64,000 bases of DNA from Salinivirgaceae bacterium (GTDB taxonomy: Bacteria; Bacteroidota; Bacteroidia; Bacteroidales; SZUA-534), in NCBI GenBank assembly GCA_017645945.1, contig JAGCNL010000051.1, forward strand, positions 62,001 through 126,000, written 5' to 3'. Position numbers and translations under genes: made by a program. This document shows positions 27,182 through 37,100 of this stretch, one piece after another. The notes beneath the pieces were generated by a model, which was not told where the DNA came from, ran no database searches, and saw only the letters and a list, made by a program, of their open reading frames with translations. The number at the start of each line of letters is the position of its first letter. The first letter of the stretch is position 1.

Positions 27182-28132
27182 TTATCTAATCTTACGTTTC
27201 GATTTCGACTTGCGGATGTCCTCAAACTTGACACCGAGCATAATCTCATGTGAACCGTAGCTTGCCGAACTCAACTTCGATATGGTCAAATCGTAAGAGT
27301 AGCCGATATTAATCATATCGTTGTAGTTGTAACCTACGAATGCGATGACAGCCTCAGGATTCTTGAAGTTGTAGCGGAATCCCAAACCGCCCCAAACCAT
27401 CTTCTGGTAAATCACGCGGCAGTTGATATCAGTCATGAAATCGTAGTTAGGAACTGTCTTGATGAGGATTGACGGCTCAAGGTCGAAGTTACGGTCGATG
27501 TTGTACTTGTAACCGCCCTGGATGTAGAAGTGCGGTTTCACGCGACCGTCCTTCACAATGTAGCCCTCGTCGTACTTGTCGAGCAACGACATGTTGTTGA
27601 AGAACAAGTGGTTGAACGAAATACCAGCGTAGTACTGCGAAGTGTAGAGGTAAACACCAAGTGAACCATCAGGATAAACCTTCTTGTAAACTGTGTTCTG
27701 GAAACCGTTCTCACCCTCGTTGAGCTCGTTGACATCTGACAAATCGACTTTCTGCTGAACAACGCCCACGAACAAACCTCCTGATATGCGGATGTCGCCC
27801 GAAATGCGCACGTTGTAGCTGTAAGAGCCGTAGGCGCCCATGTTGCCGATCGGACCGGTCACATCATTGAATATGTAGCCGCCGTAGCCCATAGGCATCA
27901 CCTTGTGCGGTCCGTAACCGCCGAGCATATAGGTCTGCGGAGCATCCTTCACACCGGCAAACTGGTAACGATAGTTCGTCTTAATCTGCCAATAGTCGCT
28001 TGTGCCACCTATTGCAGGGTTAAGCGCATACTCATTGAACATATACTGCGAGAATTGTGGCAGTAACTGTGCATTGGCACTCGGAGCTGCGATCAGAGCT
28101 CCTGCAAACAAGGTTAAAATAATCCTCTTCAT
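27182..28132 (-). CDS. PorP/SprF family type IX secretion membrane protein
   Basis: 316 residues with a signal peptide (FAGALIAAPSANA) and a PorP/SprF beta-barrel. Signature segments are QLLPQFSQYMFNEYALNPAI, GGYGPHKVMPMGYGGYIFND, and ISFNHLFFNN. In Flavobacterium, SprF is needed to export and anchor its neighbouring SprB adhesin, and PorP-like proteins dock cargo carrying type B C-terminal domains. Here it starts seven bases after the giant cargo gene, which fits such a cargo-partner pair. Confidence 0.93.
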   Translation of the reverse strand: MKRIILTLFAGALIAAPSANAQLLPQFSQYMFNEYALNPAIGGTSDYWQIKTNYRYQFAGVKDAPQTYMLGGYGPHKVMPMGYGGYIFNDVTGPIGNMGAYGSYSYNVRISGDIRISGGLFVGVVQQKVDLSDVNELNEGENGFQNTVYKKVYPDGSLGVYLYTSQYYAGISFNHLFFNNMSLLDKYDEGYIVKDGRVKPHFYIQGGYKYNIDRNFDLEPSILIKTVPNYDFMTDINCRVIYQKMVWGGLGFRYNFKNPEAVIAFVGYNYNDMINIGYSYDLTISKLSSASYGSHEIMLGVKFEDIRKSKSKRKIR

Positions 28133-28139
28133 AACTGTA

Positions 28140-31100
28140 TTACCTTATAATTGTAACAGGTCCTGTAACTTTCTTTCCTACAAGAACATCATCACTACAT
28201 TGGATAACGTAGTAGTAGGTGCCCGCTGGCAGCGGTTTGTTCTTGGCGTTGCGGCCATCCCACTCATGAGCGTTTGAGTATTCGAGACCGCTGCCTGAGT
28301 ACTGCCATACGCGGCCGCCCCAGCGGTTGAATACGTAGATTGTGACATTGCTGTAAGATGCCAAACCGTCGATTCTCCAAGTCTCGTTATACTCGTCGCC
28401 GTTAGGAGTGAATACCTCCATCGGTTTGATTCCGTCAATCGAATTGATCTCCAACTTGTCAGTGAATACGCAAGACAGAGTTGTGTCGATACGATAGATG
28501 TCATCGTAAGCGGTGAACACCACTGTGTCGATAGCTTGTACAACCAACTCTCCGTAGGTCTTGGCAGTCATCGGGTTGCCAGTGCCGATGGAATCAAGCT
28601 CAGGTATGAGAGCTGAGTAGTCGCTACCACCTATATGCTTCCATGTCCAGTAGTTCTCGCTGAATACTGACTGTGCATCACCGAACTCGAACTCAGGAGT
28701 GTTAGCCTCGAATGTTACGAGAGCACCCTCAGCCACTTCGTATCTGCCAGCCACCAGTTTGAACGTCTCATCATCGCTAAGTCGTGCGTTCAGTTTGTTA
28801 ACTGGTTTCATTGCAGTTGCCTTGATTGAGTCGATGTCCATGCACTTGCCGTTGCTTACACTTACATAGTAGTAAGTCTCGCCGCCGTATGGCATGAAGT
28901 CTGCCCAGCCCTTGTTAGTTGCCGACGAATCGGTGAATACTGCGTAAACCACGCCGTTGATTGTCTCAAGCTTGCTGTATGCAGGTTTCTTCACCTCTTC
29001 AGGAACAACAACCGGCGCTTCTGTTGCCGACGAATCTTGCTCAAGCGAATCAGCATAGAATCTGAGTTTTCTGTATCGTGATACGTAAGCTACACCATTG
29101 CTGTCAGCCTTAACTGTATCAACAGGAACCTCAATCGTCTCTACAGGCTCCTCAATGTATTGTGCATAGAAGCTGTAGCTGAATTTGCCGCTTGCAGTTA
29201 CATAAGCTGAAAGCTCATTGTCGGCGCAAGTGAAGATTGCAGGCGAGTTCTTGCCGTTCTGGTAGAAGCCGGCCTCCTCGATTGCGAAACTGTCTTTACC
29301 CTTAACCTTGATTGTATCAGTTACGGCGCAGACAAGATCATCAGTGTAACCGATTGTCAGCAGGTGATTGCCGCTTGCAACCTTATCAAATGTCGGTTGC
29401 TGCTGTTCGGTAACCGAACGATCGTCAAACTTGAACGAAACGGTACCCGATACCTGCTTGAAGTTGATCTTAACCCAACCATTGTCCGAAATCTTGCCGT
29501 CGGCTGTGTAAACCTGGCAATCAGGTCCGGTTACATCGGCTGTGCTGATATAGCTATTGATGTCGATCTGCGGATACTTCGAGTTGACAACCAAGCTGAC
29601 AGGATCGCTCAAGCAGCCCACTGCGTCCTTCACGAGTACGTTATACTTGCCTGAAATCAGGTTGTAATTTTCCTCGTTCAGTGACAATGTGAATATTGTC
29701 GTATCAACTTTTGCGTCGACGCTCAGTTTTACGTCTGTCGAATCATCCGGATTGACGAACAGGAATTGTTTGTATGACTCCCAGCCGCCTGTTATGTTGG
29801 CGAACGAAACCTCGCCGTCAGCCACATTGAAGCAAGAGTTCTCGATTGTGTTCGATACCGAGAAGATAATCGGCTTCGGCTGTGTAACCTCGATAGTGTC
29901 GAACTTCACGCACAACGAGTCGTCAGTAACTTTGACAATGTATGTGCCAGCCTTAATGCCTAACAATTCGGCTGTTGTGTCGGCCAAAGCCGTAGTGTCG
30001 TTCATCCAGCTGTACTTGAATCCGCCGTTCTTGCTTGTCGGAGTTACGGTTATCGTACCGAACTCGTCGTAGCAAATCGGTTTCTCAACAACCACATTCT
30101 TGATGCGGAATTCTGACAAGTCGTTGATGGTGATTGTTGTGTTGTAGTCGCAACCAAGACTATCGCGTACATACAGTTTGTAATCACCGATTGTAAGGCC
30201 CGTAACCTCAACTTTCTCCTCGTTGCCTGAGCTCAGTTCAACTGACCAGCTGTCGCGTGAGAATGTGTAAGTGAACGGAGCGCTGCCGCCAAACAACTTC
30301 TCAAAGCCTGCAGGTTGGTTAATCACAATTGCACCAATCGAATCGTAGCAGTGCGACGGGATGCTGTCAACCAACAATTTCTCTATGCTCAACTTGTTGC
30401 TCGGTTCAGTAATTACTATTGTATCGTACAAGCATTCAACACTGTCGCTGCTGTAAAGCTGCCACATCTTCAACATGTACGAACCAGCCTTAAGGTCGGC
30501 AATATCAGGTGTATTGACTACTACAGAGTCTGGCCACATCGGGCTGCTCCACTCGTAGAAGTATGGTCTGTGAAGACCGCCTTTACCCTTAACCTCAATC
30601 TTACCATCGTTCCAACCGTTGCAGGTAACATTATTCAATACGATGGTATCGTAACGCAGCGGTTCAAACTTAATATCGATGGTATCGATGATTTCGCAAG
30701 TTTCCGGATTCTGGTCCTTCACATACAATATGTATCTGCCAACATTGAGACCGAACAACGATGCTTTTGCGTCGGTAGTGTCCACCTGCAAGGTGTCGCC
30801 AGCCTCATTTTGCCAAATGCAAGTGTAATTTGGATAACCACCAGTAACTTCTGCGATGAGAGCACCATTCGATGCTGTTTCAACACCACGTACAGGTATG
30901 TTTTCAACACTTACATGCAGTGCCAAATCATCATCCAGCTCCAGTTCGCCATACTGGCGGCATCCATCAGGCATTGAAATTACCTGAACTATATTCTTTC
31001 CGTAATGCAGAGTCTTAAGCGTATCACCAATATTGACAGTGTCCTTACCGGCATTCCAGATAATTTTTGCAACACTGTAAATTTCGAATGTCTTTCCATT

Positions 31101-34100
31101 CATTACTCTTGGTATTACTGCACCACCATTGGCTATGTTAATACAGTAAATATCATTTGTTTTTGTCGGGATGAATTTCAAATCACCATCGTCGAGAACC
31201 TCAACACTGTCGACAACGCTGCAACCTGTACCTAATGCGTCGGCTACGGTTACATAGTACATGTCAGGTCCGATGTTCTTCAAAGTATCGACCACTACGC
31301 CCGGAAGCAGGGTATCGGTTCTAATGATTGTGTCAGTGCCGTATTTTGCAGTCCAACTTACCACAAACGGAGCTACACCACCATTAATCTTCACAGCTGC
31401 ATAGCCAGTTGCACCGGCACACTCTGATTTCTCCATGGCCATCTCAACGTACAGAGAGTCAGGATAGCTGATGACGATGGTGTCGTTAGCCCAGCACATA
31501 TTCTTATCGACAACTTTGATTGCGTATGAGCCTTCACCAGCATTCGTGATTGCTGAATTGAGTGACAAGGTGTCACCTGTGATGGCATCTGTCCAGAGGA
31601 AGCTGAATTCTTCAGTGCCTCCCATTGGTGCCGAGTGGAAGCTTGCCACAGTATCGCCGTAGCAAACAATCGGTTGGTCGAACACTACGTTTGCCAGCAA
31701 TGTGTCAGGTTGGCCAAGTACAATTTCTTTTACTTTGACGCAAGATGAGTCGTCAACAATTGTTACAACATATGTGGCTGCTTCCAGACCGACCAGCAAT
31801 GCTGTTGAATCGCTGATGGCGTTACCGTCTTTAGTCCAACTGAAATGGAGATTACCGTTTCCGCCGTCTACCTTAACCTTAATAAAGCCATTGTTAAATC
31901 CGTAGCAATCAGGTTCCTTTCTAATAACGGTGTCTATAGCGAAATTCGACAAGTCCTCAATAGTGATTGTGTCAACAAACGAGCAACCATTCACATCTTT
32001 AACCACCATTCTATAATCACCAGATTTCAAGTTGGTCAATTCAGGAGTTGTTGTAACATAATCAGTTGCCCAACCATCGTACGAGAATGTGTAAGATGCC
32101 GGAGTTCCGTTGAAGGCTTCCGCATTAACACCTATCGATATTGAACCAATTGCATCGTAGCAGTGCGAACCTTCTACTTTGATGCTGTCGGCCAGAACCG
32201 CAAACTTGGTTGTAGGTTCGTTCACCACGAATGTATGCTCGTATGTCAATGTATCGGTTTCTGTGCCTACAGTATGGTACTGGAAGACTTTGAGTGTGTA
32301 AGAACCTGCAGGCAAACCATCGATTGACGCGGTTGTGCGGACAGAATCTTCACCCCAGACATCGCTGCGCCACTCGTATACATATGAGTCGTAGAAATAT
32401 CCACCGATGGCGTTTCCGTTAATGATACCAGTGCTGTCGCCCATACACTTCACGTGAGTGATGCCGTTAGATGCTGAAATGGTATCATAAGAAAGTGCGT
32501 TGTCGATAATTGTAATCGGGAAGTCAACCGGGCAGGTCGAGCCGCCGACAATGTCGATATGCAGATTATATGCGCCAGCGCAAAGTCCTGTAGCAACAAT
32601 CACAGTGTCGTCAACCAATGTTGATGGAACTTTGTTGCCTGCAGCATCGGTCAGGATTTGTTCATACTCACCCGAACCACCGGCTACAACAATCTCGAAA
32701 CCGCCATCGCAAGCTTCCACACCGTGAACAAGCGGGGTGTACTTTTCGTCAGCCACACGCAGTGCGCGCGAATTGTCGATTTCAACCAAGCCTGCACGGC
32801 AGCCTTCGTCGGCTTTTACCATGAACTTGTTCAAGCCCATAGCTAAATTCTTAATGGTATCAGCCTGAGAAAGAACATCGTTGCCATTGTTCCAGAAAAT
32901 CTTAACATTGGTGGCAGCCGAGCCGTTTGATGTCACGTTATAAACATGTGCCTGTCCGTTAGGATCAGTTGCGCAAGTAACACCTGCCATCTCAATTTCA
33001 AAAGCAATGTTTCCACCGCCCGTAATCTCAACGGTGTCGGCTTTCTTACAACCCAGAGAGTCGGTAACTTCAACAACGTAGAAGTCAACTCCAAGGTTAG
33101 TTGCATTATAGGTGTCACTAACCGATGTGTTCTCGTCGAACAATGCGTACCAGTTGTACTTGTAAGGAGCAAGACCGCCAGTTACTGATGTTACCTCAGC
33201 CGAACCTGTTGCAGCCGAGCATTCAGATGCCACCTCGTTTCCTGCCTCAACTGTCAGCTGTGCAGGGTTGGCAATCTCAACTGTATCCACTACCTCGCCA
33301 TATTGGTCTTTCACACTTAAATAATATGTGGTGCCCGGAACTGCATTTTCAAATATTGAGTCGGTCGACATTGTAGAGTTGTTCTCATCGAGCCATGCGT
33401 AAGAGTAGCTGTTAGATACAGGAACACCGCCTTTTGCCGAAGCCTTAACGCGGACATTGCCCTCGTAGCCGTAGCATAATGGGTCGATATATTCAACTGA
33501 AGGTTCGATCTTGTCTGGCTGGCCTAAAGTGACCTGGCCATAACCCTTGCAACCATTTGCATCAATTATCTCAACACTGTATTTGCCGGCTTTGACTGTT
33601 ATTACAGAATCAGTTGCACCATTGCTCCATGCGAATGAGAACGGATAAGCACCACCCTCGACTATCACTGCCAAAGTGCCGTTTTCACCATAAAAATTAA
33701 TTGGCACTGAATCGAAACTAACTGTCATGTCTGCTGAACCTGCAAATACAGTGGTATCAACCTTACATCCGTTAAAGTCTTTGATTTTGAATGAAACGCT
33801 GTCACCAGCCAACTTGGTAACCTTGAGAAGCGATTGGTTGATAGAGGCAGTCACATCACTGCATTCATCTATTGTATAACCAACCGTACCACCTTCTACG
33901 GTAAATGTCACCTCACCAGTATTTTCTTCGCAAGCTGACGGTTTGATTGTAATATTTGTGATTTCCACAGCCGATGCAGGTTGAGTGATTTCGAAAACAG
34001 AATCGACCTTACATTTATTACCATCTTCAACGTGGAAATTATACTTTCCTGCAAGAAGATTTTCAATCCTTGTTACATTTTCTCCATAGTCTGAATTCTC

Positions 34101-37100
34101 TTCTTGCAAACTCGACCAAGTACATGTCATTTCGCCTACGCCAAGTGCTGCTTTTGCCTCAAGAATACCAGTATTGTCACCGAAGCAGTCAACAGTGTCT
34201 CTTTCAACCAGTGTAATCTGAATCTTATCAGGTTGATAAACATTAACTGATGCGTCAGCGTGGCAACCATTGGTGTCAAATACTCTGACATAGAATGTTC
34301 CTGCTGCAAGATCCATTCTGTTTGTGGTTTTTACCTCGAAAATATCCGAATTGGTAAAAGCACCATTTGTTGACCAGTTATATGTATTGTATGTTCCACT
34401 ACCTCCGTTGGCAAATACAATTGCATGAGCCATGTCGGCCGGATCATCACTGCCAAAACATTTGGTGTACAAGCCAATCGGTGATATGTAACGCAATGTT
34501 CTGCCGTAAGGAATGGTCTCACTGATTTCTTTCGAATCGAATCTGATGGTTTCATCTTCACCATTCATATTTTTATCAGTGAACTCTATATATGCACCTT
34601 TAAGAACACCAACATTGGTACCGAATGTACTCTTAATAACCACTGACCAACCACCTTTGGCAGGATCCTCGCCATAAATGTCAGACCAGTCACCTTTAAT
34701 TTTGAACTCTCCTGTATAAGGCGCAGGCTCTTCAATCAAATTAAGATCTGATGTTGCCCAAGTTGTAAATGACAGATCAACCATCGATTTATTTCTCAGT
34801 ATAGGATTCGATATACCTATGTCTGCTCTATGATCATAGAGTTTAACTTCTTTACCATCAGGAGAAGTCAAATAGAATCCTATATTTCCAAAATTCTCAT
34901 GGCTTAGGTTTAGTGTCACCTTAATTCTTGTACTTGCTGAAATAAGGTATGGAGATTCTCCACCGACTGCAGCAATCATTTCTGGCATAATAGCCACATT
35001 AATGGTGTCTTTCTTTGCGCTGCATATACCACTGCCGTTTGCTGTCACAATAATTTTGAATTCTTTGTTATCACGATCACTCAATCCTGGCACATAAGAT
35101 GGAACTATTTGAGATGTATTAAGATCACCATCTCCGATTTTATCCCATGACAGAGAACTATAATTGTCGGCAGTATAACTTGTGATTTTAAGCGACTCGG
35201 CATCAAAACACATCACAGTATCTCTTGCCACTACCGATGGACCTGGAACAACTTTCACAATAACATCCTTGTGGTTTTTGCAAGAGTTTGCATCCTCAAC
35301 GGTATAAGTCAGAAGATAATCATCGGCCACTTTTGCATTAAATATTGGGTTCTGTATTTTGGTGTCGTCCAACAACTCTTCGACATTTGCGCCAGACCAA
35401 GAATGCGACTTGAATGGTGTTGCTCCCGTAGGATTGCCATCAAGTTGCTTGTCCTCACCTGCGCACGCTTCTAATGCTCCACCAATTCCAATAGTAGGCA
35501 AATTGTTGACAGTAATGGAAACGGAACCCTGAGGTGTTACACATTGGTTGGCATCTTTATAACTTACTTTAATATCATGATCGCCATCCGACTCCCATTT
35601 TACCTTGATTTTGTAGGTGCCTTGACCTTGCATTATTGTACCACCATCAACCACCTCCCAAACATAATCTTGCATGTATTGTTCGGTTTCATATTCCTCC
35701 TCTGATTTATAACATACACTCTTATTACCATTAATTTTAGGTGTATTAACCTTAAAGAAGGTTATCTTTTGGGTATCACTGTCCTCATCTGGGCAAACGT
35801 CAGTTCTTTTCACCTTTAATGTCAAGATTACCTCATGTGCGGCTGTGTCAGCTGCTGTGATAGTATATGTTGGATTTGTAGTAGTAGCTGTCCAACCATT
35901 AGGTCCGCTCCACGAAGCAACTCCGTTCTCAACTTTCTTAGGAATGATTGTAATTGTTCCATCCGGAACTGGGCAAACTACCGTATCGTTACCCGTTTCT
36001 GCTTTAACAACACCATTAATGTCTATCGTTGTTACATCTGTGGGCTTTGAGCATTTTCCTAATGTTTCGGTAAACTGTATTTTGTACTGTCCCGCTTTTT
36101 TTACAAAGAAATCTGTAGTGGCTGCTGTTTTGTCACCGAAATAGGCATCTTCTTCAGATACACCAATACAATTCCAAAGTTTTTTCGAACTGCCCAACAC
36201 ATTGCTTGCCGATACTGTCACCTTCAATAAATCTTCAGACACTTCCACCGCGCAATAAGGAGCATTGTCTTCTATTGACGGATCAGGCTTGCGGTTGACA
36301 ACCAACGTCATATCGTCAAAATATGTACTTTTACAAATACCTGTTCCTGGTGCTGGCGTGCCTGTTGCTATTATAGTATATGTATGACTCTCTTCAGCAG
36401 GCAGCAAAGTAGGAGTGAATTTCACACTTTCGCCTGTGAGAGGATCAAAACCGCCAGTTCCATTTGATACTGACCACGACACTACCGAACAATTCACAAC
36501 TTTTTTGGTCTTAATTGTATGTCCTTCGCCTTCAGCAAGGCAAACTGTGTCTTTCTTCAACTTCATCGCCACATCTGGTCTCTGGTTGAATTTTATTTCC
36601 ACAGTGTCGGAAACTGAGCAACCATCTTGAGTCTCAGTGAGTTTTATGCTATAAGGCGAATTTCCAGCTTTATCGACTCTTATGTCAACACTTGAAGCAG
36701 TTTCGTTGAAAAGGATATACGTACCTGCGCCAGCCAATTTGCTATTTGTTAAACTACCTACAACGTGGCCACTCAAACTGATTGTAGCTACAGTGTCACA
36801 AACTTCAGCAGCTGCCGTTGCTTTAAAATTCGGAATGTTTTTAATGGTAAATTTCTTTGAGGCTGAAACTGATTCTGTGGCGCACATTCCAACACCATTA
36901 ACCTTTGCTGTAAGTGTTATTTCATTTCCTTGATCATTAATCGGTTTGTATGTTGTTGTTTTGCCTGTTTTTGAAGAATATCCGCCATCGCTTCCGCCTT
37001 CCCAAGTTACAGTATTGATTGGGGTTGTTGCAGTAAGTTTAATATCTACGTTACCACAAACAGGAGATGTTTGATCGGCAGATATAGAAATTGTTGGCAA

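Noticed and set aside
30315..30977. Open frame of 220 codons opposite to the giant gene
   Set aside because: It is a shadow of the long coding strand; composition and repeats of the giant gene explain it, and it has no known motif or promoter.
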